DNA of 64,000 nt, from contig OX123190.2 of assembly GCA_944739405.2 (NCBI GenBank), positions 23,596,807-23,660,806 on the forward strand, written 5' to 3'. How positions within the stretch are numbered: the first letter of the stretch is position 1; each line of letters begins with the position of its first letter. Shown here one piece after another: positions 30,961 to 42,967 of the stretch. This stretch comes from Euclidia mi. Lineage: Eukaryota > Arthropoda > Insecta > Lepidoptera > Erebidae. The translations under genes and the position numbers were made by a program. The notes beneath the pieces were generated by a model. That model made no database searches. It had not been told where the DNA came from and saw only the letters and a program-made list of their open reading frames with translations.

Positions 30961-31327
30961 GCTAAGCATTAATTAATCAACATTTCAAAAACTTGTTGGT
31001 AACTTCTGTTTTTAATTTAAGCAATAATCGTTTATAGGAAGGCATATCGCATAGTAGTAACTATGTATTCAGTTTTCTTTAACGAATTTTCTGTAAAATT
31101 TACAATTCTTTGTTGTGTTTGGTGCCTACATACATAGCTTATATTATATACATTAATGTACCTTATTTTCAGACTTACCTATTTACTAAACAGTGATTTT
31201 ATTAAAACAATAATTTTATTTACTGTTTATAACAATAAAGATTTGCATTGTGTGTCAAGTTTAACTTGAATCTGTAAAAATAGTTTCTGTGTAAGCTATT
31301 GTTTTTGTTTTTCTCAGATAGGCAGGA
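30961..31327 (+). other. BEL-2 3' untranslated region with polypurine tract
   Basis: AT-rich, no ORF. The purine tract 'agataggcagga' (31,316-31,327) sits immediately before the 3' LTR. Confidence 0.7.
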
Positions 31328-31520
31328 TGTTGGCAACCCAACATTTTTTTTGTGTTAATACACATGCAGTAGTATGTAAGATTCATAATATTTTATGGGT
31401 TGGTAGCGCTATGCGGCCCCCGCCCGCACTTCTTCCCTAACTGTGGTACAAGAAAATATACGCATTTTTACCTCACGGACCTCGTTTAATTTAAACCAGC
31501 CCAAAAACAAATAAACTTCA
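31328..31520 (+). repeat. BEL-2 3' LTR
   Basis: Pairs with 19,749-19,939. It differs by about four substitutions and by small indels near 31,360 and the 3' end. Confidence 0.92.
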
Positions 31521-32995
31521 AAAATAATTTAGTAAATCAATAATACAGTGTCAAAAGCACAAAGTAAAGTTATTAATATACCTAGTTATTGATACGTTGA
31601 AAGTAAAAAGTATTTGATTACGCTAATAGACAACGCACAAATACTCACACATAGAAAGATGAACAGGTAAAAGAAGCACTGTGACCCTATGATCAAACTC
31701 CTTCTACAAAACCTACGAAATCTTCGCACCGTAGCCAAATATTTCCAAAACTTCCAAATCATCCGTTTGCACAATTGTGATTCGATAAATATCATTTATC
31801 GGGGAATGAAGTACGCCGTATGGTCTCAAATACCACTCCATCATTCGGCCTGAGTGTCGTAAGGGACTGTATCGATAGATTGGTACCAATATCCCTGAGG
31901 GGTGCCCTCCGAAATCGTTCAACGTAACCCATGAGGCGAACATGAGCGCAATACTCAGTTTAGAGGTCCAGCAAAAGATTTGATCATATTTTATTTCGGC
32001 GATACCTTTTGGAATGCGTTTCTTCCTATGAAATTGAATATGAACTGCTCTACACTTATTTTTAAATTATTGTTACTTTTCTCGTAGTCATGAAAAAGGC
32101 TTATTACAAAAACTATGAAATATGATTTAGATATCAATTAACTTTTAAACAGCCTGTTAGGACTCGGTCATCAAATATAGCCTTATGGAATTTTATAGCT
32201 CACAAAAAAGAAAGTAGCAGTATCTTCTCTTTTCTAGCCTTCGTTCGTGCCTTGAGTAAGAAGCTTATCATTGTAGCACATAGATTGTTTCTCTAGTTGG
32301 CAAGACATCACACCTCATTTCTCCACAAATTCAATTTTATCGTAGTCACAAACGCTTGCAAAGCTTAAAAGCCGCATACCATCAATTGCAGTTGTTTGAG
32401 TATTTTTTTTCACAAAAACTGCCGCAGTTCACTCCTGTGATTTGACACCCACTGCCCTAAACCCAGTAAATGAAACATATAAATATTCAGTGCCGTTTCG
32501 TTCACGATTAATGCATGCTAATTTTATTACTTGTGGGCTAAATGTGTACAATTACTGAAATACTAGTGGCACAAGCATTTTGAATGCTATAACTAAATGA
32601 TGTAGTGTCTTAACACGTCATGATGTATTCGATTGAAATGGACGCACTTCACACACATTTTGATTTGTAATTTACATAGTATTATGAAATCACGTATCCT
32701 ACTAATTATTTTGTACTGAATAGCATATTATGTATTTAATGTTGAAAGTGGAAATATTTTAAGCAAAACATACACATATATTATATTAGAGTACTAGATT
32801 CAGGATTGAGAAGGTCTAGCTCATGTGTATTAGTACAGTGAAGCAGGTTTCACCGCAGTCAGACTACCTCGCCATTACATCTATCTATCCAATAATAATC
32901 TAATAAATAAGATTCAAGTGTCTTTCTGCAATATAACTATGCATGTTTTTTCAAGTGCATACAGTTAGATACACGATAGCAAGTCATAAAAACCT
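31521..32995. other. Gene-free AT-rich stretch
   Basis: Only short stop-rich frames. No LTR, SINE head or protein motif recognised. Confidence 0.45.
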
Positions 32996-33490
32996 TATTT
33001 TTAATTTTGTCTGACTGTCTTTTTGTTTCTCCGGGGTAATCCCTGACATAGCTGAACCGATTTTGATGAGACTATTACTGGAATATATACATATAGGCTG
33101 TAATTTGACTCAGAAAGTGGCGTTGTTATCGAGATAACTAAAAAAACGCGGGTAAAACAGCTCGTAAAAACTAATATAGATTCGATTTACACACGAAATC
33201 AAACCAAAGATACCATATATTAACAGTATGATTATCAATACTATAACCTTTGAGCGATAATAATGACTTGACTTCAAACGCAAAAAAAAATTGACGAAAA
33301 CAAAAGCTTAATTTTTTTTCTAAACTCTGTTCTCCATCGATTAGTCTTAAATACAAAAGCTTAAACGTGTCTAGCGTTGCAAACTCGTATCTGCGTCTAC
33401 ATTCAAGTGGATGACAGCTCAGACGTAGGTTTATAATCAATGGCCAGATATACCCAGCCACAGGGCAAGGTAGACGGGATATCATCTGTC
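32996..33490. repeat. Lepidopteran interspersed repeat ('gctgaaccgattttgatga' type)
   Basis: Contains 'catagctgaaccgattttga', a phrase that recurs across moth and butterfly genomes in dispersed repeats. The minus-strand frame at 33,171-33,485 ('SCHPLECRRRYEFATLDTFK', 'SLKGYSIDNHTVNIWYLW') belongs to the same recurrent repeat as far as I recall. Limits are approximate. Confidence 0.45.
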
Positions 33491-33660
33491 AAGCTTCTCA
33501 CAGACACCGATCAAATTGAGGTTTGCTGGCTTATAGCAGTTTGATAATACCTCACTGACTCTTGCTGCGTATTGAGGATTATGTACTTTATACTGCGCTG
33601 ATGAACTGCTCGATTACGTATTAAGTGTGGTACAAAAAATTATAAAGGCAAATTTTCATA

Positions 33661-34009
33661 CAGGATGTTACAAGACCCATCACCAAGCCGAAGTCTACTC
33701 GTTGTTGACATAATACCTGGGAAACGAATTTTTTTTTACGATTTCATATTTTTTAAACCGCAATTAAAAGCGCGCGCGTGCAATGCTCGAAATACCTATT
33801 TATCCATGGGGTTATAGGGCATCTAAAGAACATATTGGCGGGGTAAATGCATCGATTTTGTACCTAATTAGAAAAAATCCATACTAACTTTGAGCCTCAA
33901 TATCTCCTGAACCAGTAATTTCCCAGGTATGGTGCCAAAGTAAAAAATGTTCGTAGTTCTTGGTATAACATGGGATTTCAGTTTTCGTTAAGGGTCTTGT
34001 TACACCCTG
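33661..34009. mobile_element. TA-flanked MITE-like DNA element with 18-bp terminal inverted repeats
   Basis: Left end caggatgttacaagaccc (33,661-33,678) and right end gggtcttgttacaccctg (33,992-34,009) are inverted repeats matching at 16 of 18 positions. Both ends are flanked by TA (33,659-33,660 and 34,010-34,011). The interior (349 bp in total) is non-coding. TA flanks suggest a Tc1/mariner-type mobiliser, but the family is not identified. Confidence 0.7.
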
Positions 34010-34011
34010 TA

Positions 34012-34689
34012 TATCAAAATGATTTGCATGTATTGAAAATCGATGTGTGCATAGTAATTTCTTGAGCCTCATTACTAAAATAGCTGTAATTGTTTAAACT
34101 ATTATATTTTTCATTTTTTTTTTCATTGATTTTCTGTTTGCATTGTACTAAAATATTTTGAACTTTTTAAGTCATTTAACATGATGTTATGACATAGGTA
34201 TATAATCTTGACGTTATTGGGTATATTTCTTTCATTTCGAATATTTATTACGTATACTCCTCAATATCAAGGCAATGCATATCCTGGTAGAAGTGTTAAT
34301 TATTAATTTCTAACTAGATACCAATTTAAGTTTGAATAAACATTATTATGACTTCTATCGAATAATCTGTTAACTTATATAAGCCCTTTTGCTAACAGTC
34401 TAAGCTGTAACGCTTAAATAAAGTGTTCCTGGATGTCTAAATTTAAAGTATTTTAGGGTTCCCTAGTCAATTACAAGGAACTTTTATAGTTTCGTCATAG
34501 CCTCGATTTGTTTGTGCGCGGTTTTCCACATAAAAATATAAGCACTAGTGAGCAGAAATTCAGCTTTCATTGCAACCATAGGGACAAAATTGTACGATAA
34601 AATTTTGAAAAACATTACATTTACGAAATTTGTCATACACCGAAATGAGAAAAAGATTATTCTTTAACTTTGTATTAGACGTCGAGTGA
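34012..34689. other. Gene-free AT-rich stretch
   Basis: No supported feature. Confidence 0.45.
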
Positions 34690-35556
34690 AACGCACGAAG
34701 AGTGCCGGCGAAATGCGCACCGAAGCGCATATGAGGAGTGGCGCTTGCGGCTGCATCTACCGCGATGCACGTGCCAACGCATCGTCGGTGCGATTTTGCC
34801 AATATTTGACGCCTGGCTCGAGATGAAAGAGTGCACAACTTTCCGGCTGACTCAGATACTTACCGGGCATGGTTGCTTCGGCGAGTATCTGAGTCGGATC
34901 GGACTTGAGGAGACGACGCACTGTGTCGTCTCCTCACCACTGCGATGACGACCTGGACTCCACTCAATACACACTAGAGGTGTGCCCCACGTGGGCGGAC
35001 GAGCGGAGTACCCTGGTTGCTACAATCGGAAGGATTTGTCCCTACCAGCTGCAGTAGCGGCAATGGTAGAGGACACCCACAATTGGCGTGCAATGGTCTC
35101 CTTCTGTGAAGCTGTAATGCTCCAGAAGGAGGCCGCCAAGCGGGAGCGTGAACGACGCAACCCCGCTCGCAGGCGAAGGCGGCGTCGAGGCGGCGGCAGC
35201 GGCCGTTGAACCCGACTCTTCATCAGGTCTGCGGGCGTTGGAGGGGTAGCCTCTAACGACCTACCACAAGTGGATACGAGAAGGCAGCGGACTGTGTGGC
35301 GCAGTCTGCTGTGAAAGGCATTGCACACCCCGCCTTTGCCCGGACACGCGTCCCAAGCAAGGGGACGGACGCGACAGGTACAGCGGAGCAATACAACACA
35401 GTTCCCGCTGTACCTGCAAGGCGTCGAGCTACGGAGCCACCGTGTGGTTTTTAGTTGGTAACCCAGCCCACGGGGTAGGAGTCCGACGTACCCTCTTCGA
35501 CCGCTCCCCGGTCGGAGAGGCATGAGGTAACTCATTTTCCACACGATGAAAAAAAA
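34690..35556 (+). mobile_element. R1-clade LINE, 5'-truncated 3' end
   Basis: GC-rich island in AT-rich DNA: the C-terminal part of an R1-type ORF2, a 3' UTR, and an A-run (35,549-35,556). The left boundary is approximate, and no target duplication was recognised. Confidence 0.8.
34745..35209 (+). pseudogene. R1-clade LINE ORF2 C-terminus
   Basis: The first frame gives 'QRIVGAILPIFDAWLEMKEC' and 'FRLTQILTGHGCFGEYLSRIG', the hallmark region before the CCHC finger of R1 elements. The finger itself is disrupted ('THCVVSSP' then stop). A second frame (34,982-35,209) continues 'LSLPAAVAAMVEDTHNWRAM', 'SFCEAVMLQKEAAKRERERR' and an Arg/Gly-rich tail, ending at TGA 35,207-35,209. The inverted segments around 34,846-34,937 (stems 'gactcagatact' and 'gaggagacgac') fall in the damaged finger region. 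Confidence 0.85.
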
Positions 35557-37972
35557 GGTATCGTTAGATAGATATTTTAAAAATACTACGGGCTTACTAT
35601 AACGTTTTTTCATTTACAGATCCGTTTGCGAAATATTTTGAAAAATCCAAACACGCTTCTTTATCTTCTTAAGTTTAGAAGATAGAGGTTTAGAATGTAA
35701 AAACCATAGTGTTTAGGTATGTGTAAACTTTGCTAAGTAGGGACATATAATTATAACGAACTTTTAACGAGAATTATAACGGCTAATTAGCCTTTACCAA
35801 TACACAATTTAGTAATACACAATAAACTTAAACTTCTACTTGCGAGCGATAAATGAATTTTATGCTTAAGTCCTACTATTCTTAGGTCATTATATAAGAG
35901 GTACTACTTTGTACGAGGCCTGACACGAATTAGGTTTTTATTGGTTGTAAGTAATTATATTATATATTTTATGTAAGTAATTATAGTATAGGTATATAAT
36001 AATGCATGTTATTCTATATTTACAAAAATTTATACAGTGGATTTTGACTTCTAATACCTGATTTCTTAAATTCCGTCACTTCTTGTTCAGTTTACAGGCG
36101 AGGATTTATGAAAATGTGCTCGAAGGTTTAAGCTACAAAATGATATCCTTATACTTGTTTGAATATATTTTTCATTCATTCTTTCGAATATATCCTCTAT
36201 AAATGTGTCCAAATATTTGTCGTCGTATCAGTAAAGTGAACCGGCGACCAAAATTATTCAATACATTTTATATTCACAGTTACAAGAGTGCCTGTCAAAT
36301 ACTGAACTGATGCGTAAAACATCGGATTATGTAACTAGGACGTCAGACTTCACGCTCCAGTGTTCCGCAGGTTCCGTATCTAGTGCGCCCTCCCTACCAA
36401 GCCAAATTAAATTTACATAAATAGTCAAATACACAAGGCCCAAAGTAAGCCATTCTAAATTCGATGGCCCGAAAGTTGTATCTCTGCAAATACGGACATT
36501 CGCAGCGGCAAATGTGACCTGAATGAATATTTGACCAGCATGTTTGTGTTGGACAAGTTACTCCTTCATTTGGCTTCTGTGGGGACTTTACATACGGTAA
36601 TTTCTATGAACTCTAATTTAAGGAATTAGTGGTCTGACCCGCCTTTAGAATATTTAATTTACACCGCATGGGAATGTCGAAATTTCATATTAATTTTGAG
36701 ACAAGTTAATACACACCTAGGGAAGTTATAATCGAATTCAGACAACTTATGATCCTAGCGGTCGTGGCAGAGTTTGTTGACGAAGATAAATGGGGAAGGC
36801 TTGTCAGCGGCGCAGCCTACTGCACAATCTAAAAAGATATTTTCGGTTGGGTCGATATTTGTATTAAAAAATATATTTCAACCATTTTTGAAATCCTGCG
36901 ATTACATCACGAGGTTGGACGCGATGATTGAATTTTGGAATCACGTATTTATAACCAAATCTTTTATCAAAACTTATACCTAGTTATAGTTAGTTAACTA
37001 GCCATTCCACTCAGTTTTACTATGGATATTTTCTTATTATGTATATCCACTACATCGGGACCCACCGGATCAAATAATATGTTCTACAAAGTCCTATCTT
37101 TCCTTATTCTATCTTTCAGTGTTTCATCTCATTACAATCAGTTCAGTCATTCCAGAGATAGGCCCAGACAAATAGTTAAAACAGACATGCATACAGACAG
37201 ACATGAATTAAAAAAAATGGTTTTTATGACTTGGTATTGTGTAAGTTCTAAGTAAATGCACTTAAAATAACATAGGTAGTTATTTAGAAATCACAGACAG
37301 ACACTTCAAATGTACAGTTGAGCCTATTGTTTCACATTGTTAACTTATATCCATATTCAGATATTAATAATACAAATAAATCAAATTACATAAAACCCAG
37401 TGAAGCGGTATAACGTACCCCACAGATTATAGGTACGTAAAACCGGCTATATAAACCGTGCGACTTTATTTTAAAAATAAACACGGTTGTTCATTGAGGT
37501 GTCTGAAACATGAGCGTGGCACTCAGCCGGGGTGGCATTAAATATTTCATTTTAGAGAAGTTTTTATTACACCCACTGAACGTGTCCGCGATAAACGCTG
37601 AGAACGTGACTAGAGAACGTTGCTTAGATCGCCCCAAACACCTCTGGCAAGGAATTAGCTTTGAACTGGAAGAGATCAATAAGCAAACAACGAAATATGC
37701 TTATGGGTATATGTGTATGGGTTGTGGAGTTATGGCTTATTTTCTATTCATTAGCACACGTTTGTAATGTTGGTTGTTTTTGAGAATATATGAGGTCACA
37801 ACGCACTGTTTTAGTTTGATATAAATTTTATGTCGAAAACATCGATGCAATACCTAACTACTAGATAGAGATATTTATTTTGTGTGTATCAGTTGACAAT
37901 ATTACAACTTTTTTGATGCTGTAGGTTAAATCTATCACTGCAAAGACCCCAAGTACCGTAAATTTCTAATCC
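35557..37972. other. Gene-free AT-rich stretch
   Basis: Short frames only. The 85-codon frame at 37,510-37,767 starts with an ATG but shows no motif, signal peptide or repeat link, so I do not call it a gene. Confidence 0.45.
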
Positions 37973-38085
37973 AAGCAGCACGGAGGACTTTCAAAACATT
38001 CAAGCAATGGACACGTAAATCACCCAAACAATAATTTGTGAATCACATAACGTGTTGTCCGGTATGCGAATCGCTCTCTCGTTAG
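37973..38085 (-). mobile_element. Diverged SINE remnant
   Basis: 'ggactttcaaaacattcaag' and 'acaataatttgtgaatcaca' parallel the body of the SINE at 10,972-11,102. A B-box-like 'gcgaatcgc' follows. Low similarity; limits uncertain. Confidence 0.4.
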
Positions 38086-39284
38086 AATTATGCAGATAGA
38101 AGAGTTTCCTAAATAAAGGTTCGTCCTATCAGACCTTATACTTTGCACTAATGTGAAAAGTCGCTCCGTTAGCAGCACCATGCCATGGTCATACCATAGA
38201 CTAGTTGGACTACCTCGATAATAAACGTAACTTAAGAAGAACCATCATCGTAAAGATATCAAATTTTAATAATTTTGTCGGTCAACTGACGAATGCTGAG
38301 CTGCTGAGCTGAGCACAACTATACATTCGCACAGCAACCACCTGACTTGACCACTTAATAAATAAAGAATTTATTGACAACGAACATTTTACAAAACCTC
38401 GACGCTGAAATATTTCATATGCGACAAGCAGGCGTGAGGTCGGTCACAGCAAAAAATATTTCTTTGGAATGTGTCCCTTCCCAAGCCCTCCACCGCAAAA
38501 TTTACACAAACACGAGTATAATCTTACATTATTAGTCATCTTGATTTATTCATGCCTCACCTGCTCATAATTTATTGCTTCAACTTTATCGAAAGGCTTA
38601 TTTGTGACTAAAATGTTCGCGACTACTACAAACTAGTTGAACGGATTTTATGAGTATTTGTACCTTACTGGTTATTTGTTATTGAATATAAATCATCATC
38701 ATCAACCGTGTTGACAGACTGTCCATCGGGGCACAGGTAAGTAAGTAAGTAATTCACATATTGTCACACCATAACAACGTACAATCATGACGATACATAC
38801 ATAGGTATACATATAAATATAACACGTTGTAAGTTGGTAGGCACGTAGGTATAATATTATTATTAATACTGGTACACATTACACAGCTTCACATACACTT
38901 TACAGTCATGGTTGAGGTCTCTCATACTTTATCGTTTGACAAGGGCCAATTATTACCAATTGAATTTGCTCACTAGGCTACCGCTGCAGAAGAGCGCAAC
39001 TGGCTGCTAGAAAAATAGCAGTAAAAACTGCCATTTTGCTATCAATCACAATGCTTTCATTTTATCATTCCAGTTATCTTCAAATTATTTTCTGCATTGC
39101 TACTTATATACAGCTATGCACTTTTTTAAGTAAGTAAGGGAACTAGCTACATAATTATATTCAAAAGCAAGTGCTGAAGACGGGTGTCACAGTACTTGAA
39201 TAGCAAAAGATTAATGTTCACCTTGCCATACTATCTTGCACTCATATAAGTATATCAATATAAAATTGTCGACAAGTCTCCAAG
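38086..39284. other. Gene-free stretch with GTAA microsatellite
   Basis: A short (gtaa)n run lies near 38,741-38,755. Nothing else was recognised. Confidence 0.45.
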
Positions 39285-40605
39285 TGAGTAGTCAAATTCT
39301 GCGGACCATATATTTCTTGAAATTAATTTTAAATATTCCAACATACTATTAGGTGTCTTCTACAGCCCATCTTGTACCATTGACTATTTTTCGTCATTGG
39401 AAACAAAGTTAGAAAACTGTTCTTCTTTGTATGAACACACAATTATTCTTCGAGACTTCAATACCTGTCTACTTAAGGATGATATACGCAGCCGAAAGCT
39501 TCAGTCCCTTGTCTACTCTATTAATTTGCAGATTCTTCCTCTTAATGCTACTCATAAGGCTCCTCAATGCAACCCTTCTCTTCTTGACTTAATTCTTGTT
39601 TCTGACCGTAACAAAGTAGCAACGCATTGACAACTTCCCGCGTCTTTTCATCACGATCTTATAAATATATATAAAATATATATACCTTTATTATACAGTT
39701 CGTCCTCCAAAACGCAAGGCCAAATATCTCACACTTCGTTCTTATAAGAACATTGATTTGAAGCGTTTGGAGATGGATGCCATCACTATAGACTGGATCT
39801 ACATTTATAAGTCTAATAATATAGATGATATGGTATTTGCTTTTAATGCAATCATTTTAGACTTGTATAATACACACGCTCCGCTCAAGAAGGTAAGAGT
39901 CAAACACTTGCCGGCACCATGGCTATCTTCTGATATTAAGAAACTAATGGCGAAACGGGACAAAACTAAACGGCAATATAAGAAGTTTCCCACTGAGGAG
40001 CATTGGAATGCAAATAAGAAACTCCGAAATCGTTGCATTCGTTTGTGTTGGGATCGCTAAGCATTGGAAAAACATCGCAGAGCAGCTGCACTAGTATGGA
40101 CTTGAACATACTCAATGCTCATTTTTCCAGGCCACCAATTACTCTTCATAGTAGCACCAAGACTACAACATTAAATTATCTCACCAATCTTTCTCTGCCA
40201 TTAAATACTGCATTCTGTTTTCAGCCAATTGTGGAAGCGGACGTTAAAAAATCCTTCCTATCCATAACCACTTAAGCAGCTGGTGAAGATGATCTTCAAA
40301 TTGAAATGTTTCTGCCGATTCTCAGCCAAATAGTGCCCGTGGTCACTCACATAATAAACTTCTCCCTATTCTCTAACACCTTTCCCGCACTGTGGAAAAA
40401 GGCACACATATCGCCTTTACCCAAAATTCCAAATCCTACTTCCTTATCCCATTTCCGTCCAATTTCATTACTTCCAGTCCTGTCCAAAATTCTTGAGACT
40501 AATGTTCAAAAACAACTGGCTAATTATTTGTACTCTAATAGCTTATTAAGTCCATATCAGTCCGGCTTCCGGCCAGGCCATAGTACTGTAACAGCACTTG
40601 TTTAA
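39285..40605 (+). pseudogene. LINE endonuclease end, linker and RT N-terminus (fragmented)
   Basis: Pieces in successive frames: 'LLGVFYSPSCTIDYFSSLE', 'HTIILRDFN' (usually GDFN in AP endonucleases), 'SLLDLILVSDRN'. A 'tatataaaatatatata' insertion near 39,665-39,690 breaks the 'HHDLI' region. The linker is 'APLKKVRVKHLPAPWLSSDI' and 'KRDKTKRQYKKFPTEEHW'. The RT entry (40,306-40,605) is 'HISPLPKIPNPTSLSHFRPI', 'SLLPVLSKILE' and 'SPYQSGFRPGHSTVTALV', ending at a TAA. At least four breaks, so it is non-functional. Confidence 0.82.
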
Positions 40606-40629
40606 ATTACTGATTACATAAGACTGGCC

Positions 40630-41775
40630 ATGGAAAATAAGCAACTGACAGTACTGGTACTCTTGGATTTTAGCAGTGTCTTAAATTCCGTTGATTTTGA
40701 CGTATTCCTTGGTATCCTATCCTCACTTAATGTCTCAGCTTCTGCAATTGGTTGGTTTAAATCTTATCTTCAGGGACGCTCACAGTTTGTGCGCTCCGAA
40801 GAGTTATACTCTGAGTGGTGTGATCTGGCTGCGGGTGTTCCTCAAGTTGGCGTGTTATCTCCTTTTCTCTTCTCCGTTTTTATAAACGCTATCACTAAAG
40901 TTATATCTTCACATTATCATCTTTACGCAGACGATCTGCAGCTTTATCGACATTTTAAGGTTCAGGATGTTTCTGAAGCCATCGGTGCTATCAATAATGA
41001 TCTAGAACGTATTCGTATGTGGGCTGAGTCATTTGGACTCCTTGTTAATCCTACAAAGTCTCAAGCTCTCATTATTGGTGGCCGATATATGCATAACCTA
41101 TTGGATTGCCAATTGCTCCCAGTGGTTCTATATAATTCAATACCCATAGTTTACTCGAAATGTTCTAAAAATCTCGGTGTACTTCTAGACTCGAATCTGT
41201 CCTGGGAAGCCCATATTGCAGAATTAAGCAGAAAAGTGTTTTGCACATTCCATTCTCTCAAACGCCTCCAAAAATTCCTGCCTTTCAATACTAAGGTAAC
41301 ACTTGCGCAATCTCTTCTACTTCCGACTCTTGACTATGCAGATGTCGCCTTTCTTGATATAAAGGAGGAACTTTTAAACAAACTCAAGCGCCTGCAGAAT
41401 CTGTGTATCCGCTTCATATTTGGCCTTCGAAAGTACGATCATGTATCGGAATTTCGAGCTAGGTTGAAGTGGTTGCCTATTCGCCGGCGCCAGGATTCTC
41501 ACATTCTTTCTCTTCTTTACACTATTCTTCACAATCCTACTACTTCATCTTCGTACCTTCGTGACCGGTTCGAATTTCTTATTCCGCGGGATAAGCCCTG
41601 TCGTTTAGCCACCTCTCTTCTCTTACGCACACCTCCTCATGGCTCTACTGTGTACGACCATTCTTTCTCCGTCTATGCTATCCGCCTGTGGAATGCTTTG
41701 CCGCATCACATTCGCGCTAGCCCGTCCTTAACAGTGTTTAAGGTGAATGTTAGGAGGCACTATCTATCGATATAA
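40630..41775 (+). CDS. LINE reverse transcriptase, C-terminal two thirds
   Basis: A 381-codon open frame continuing the RT: 'LTVLVLLDFSSVLNSVDFDV' (usually DFS.AFD), 'GVPQVGVLSPFLFSVFIN', catalytic 'LYADDLQLY', 'LLVNPTKSQALIIGG', 'NLGVLLDSNLSWEAHI'. The thumb/C-terminal region is 'FRARLKWLPIRRRQDSHILS' and 'HSFSVYAIRLWNALPHHIRA'. The GVPQG motif reads GVPQV, and the catalytic-region phrase 'SSVLNSVD' has lost the usual KAFD, so activity is doubtful although the YADD is intact. The ATG at 40,630 is internal to the original ORF2. The frame ends naturally at 41,775. Confidence 0.88.
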   Translation: MENKQLTVLVLLDFSSVLNSVDFDVFLGILSSLNVSASAIGWFKSYLQGRSQFVRSEELYSEWCDLAAGVPQVGVLSPFLFSVFINAITKVISSHYHLYADDLQLYRHFKVQDVSEAIGAINNDLERIRMWAESFGLLVNPTKSQALIIGGRYMHNLLDCQLLPVVLYNSIPIVYSKCSKNLGVLLDSNLSWEAHIAELSRKVFCTFHSLKRLQKFLPFNTKVTLAQSLLLPTLDYADVAFLDIKEELLNKLKRLQNLCIRFIFGLRKYDHVSEFRARLKWLPIRRRQDSHILSLLYTILHNPTTSSSYLRDRFEFLIPRDKPCRLATSLLLRTPPHGSTVYDHSFSVYAIRLWNALPHHIRASPSLTVFKVNVRRHYLSI

Positions 41776-42090
41776 ATAATACATATGAATAATATATATA
41801 TATATAGTTTATATATGTTACATTTATATAATATTGTATGTAGTTTATTTATTTACTTATATATGAATATATATATCGGTATCCTAATTTTTTTTATTAT
41901 TACTGTTTTTTTTTTATGTAAACTAAGAGTACCCTTAGCTCTCAAATTAAATCTCCAGCCTCAAAAGTTTGCTGGTAGAAAACTCAGTGTTGAGTTAAGC
42001 TCACCTTTGTATACAAAATTAATTAGTTTATTTATTTTTACTCGTTTCATGTATTTTTTGTTCTTTTTGTGTACAATAAAGAATTAAAGA
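41776..42090 (+). other. 3' UTR of the CR1/L2-like LINE
   Basis: T-rich, with a TATATA tract. 'taagagtacccttagctctc' is followed by a tail with AATAAAG. Confidence 0.6.
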
Positions 42091-42707
42091 ATCAATCATA
42101 ATCGTCATCGTTGAATTGTCTTTGATTCTGGTTGTTAATCGTTCGGTTGGATGCATTGCTACGCCAATACTTTTTTTACACTAACATACTTACAACTTAA
42201 CATTAGGATTACTAGTACTATACAGTTGAATTACAAAAAATACACTTTGACTAATCTATTTTCTACATTTTCCCTGCACATACTCAAAAGCCAATGTTTC
42301 AGGTTTCACAGTTCACTATGCTATTTCTACATCATTCGACCAGGATACCACGCAATAAAATACAATGCAACATTTAAAATAAACTCGAAACTGCGTGTTT
42401 GTACTTTTGTGGTGGTCTGCATTGAATACCTTTAGCAGAAATGTCGTATTTATTCATTTGAATACAATTGAGACGCAATACATCATTTATAATCATGACC
42501 ATGATGAATCAACGATTATTTCAGCTAAAAAATACCTTATAATATAGGAAAATCTATGTACCCACAATTATCTCATCACAAACTAGGTACAGTCTGTTAC
42601 TATGGGAATCTAATAATATTCTACAATAATCATAACTGTAAAATATACTTAAATATGTATTATACATTAACACAATATATTTGATTTGCCTAACTGAACA
42701 GTGACAT
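42091..42707. other. Gene-free AT-rich stretch
   Basis: Nothing recognised. Confidence 0.4.
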
Positions 42708-42719
42708 ATCAAACAAACA

Positions 42720-42955
42720 TACATACACATACATACATAGACTCACGACTGTTTCCCCGAAGGGGTAGGCAGAGGCATATTAAACGCCCACTTTTCGCCA
42801 GTGTTTAGATCCCACGTAATAGCTGGCGAGCCTATTGCCGCTTATCGGGATATTTTGTGTGCCAGAGCCTCGTCCGTTGATCGGCAGGTGCACCACTTGC
42901 AGGTGAGGTTGGCTTGGGACCCTAAGTTCTTGGTGGGAAACCTATGCACCCAATC
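42720..42955 (-). mobile_element. SINE with (TGTA)n tail and 12-bp target duplication
   Basis: 236 bp flanked by atcaaacaaaca (42,708-42,719 and 42,956-42,967). It closely matches the SINE at 29,829-30,065 over its length, including 'ggcaataggctcgccagcta' (minus strand) and the terminal 'aaacaggcgtgagtc'-type end (here with a base change). Confidence 0.9.
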
Positions 42956-42967
42956 ATCAAACAAACA

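Larger units (their letters stand above)
19749..31520 (+). mobile_element. BEL-2: old BEL/Pao LTR retrotransposon, interrupted by BEL-3 and a SINE
   Basis: Two LTRs (191 and 193 bp) enclose, in order, a primer-binding site, gag, protease, RT, RNase H and integrase. Subtracting the BEL-3 insertion (24,178-29,164 with one TSD copy) and the SINE (29,829-30,078) leaves about 6.5 kb, normal for this superfamily. The LTRs differ by about four substitutions and a few small indels, so the insertion is not recent. I see no matching target duplication outside the LTRs ('gcacc' left, 'aaaat' right). Confidence 0.92.
39285..42090 (+). mobile_element. CR1/L2-like LINE, 5'-truncated
   Basis: An endonuclease remnant, linker, reverse transcriptase and 3' UTR in one orientation. 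The 3' end has 'aataaagaattaaagaatca', a short A-rich tail rather than long poly(A). Frameshifts separate the first segments, but the RT half is open. Confidence 0.85.

Noticed and set aside
33171..33485. 104-codon minus-strand frame as a host gene
   Set aside because: The translated phrase recurs in dispersed lepidopteran repeats; treated as repeat sequence.
35020..35613. 197-codon minus-strand frame
   Set aside because: Antisense shadow of the GC-rich R1-type LINE end.
37510..37767. 85-codon plus-strand frame as a small gene
   Set aside because: No motif, no coding-like composition and no homology recognised.
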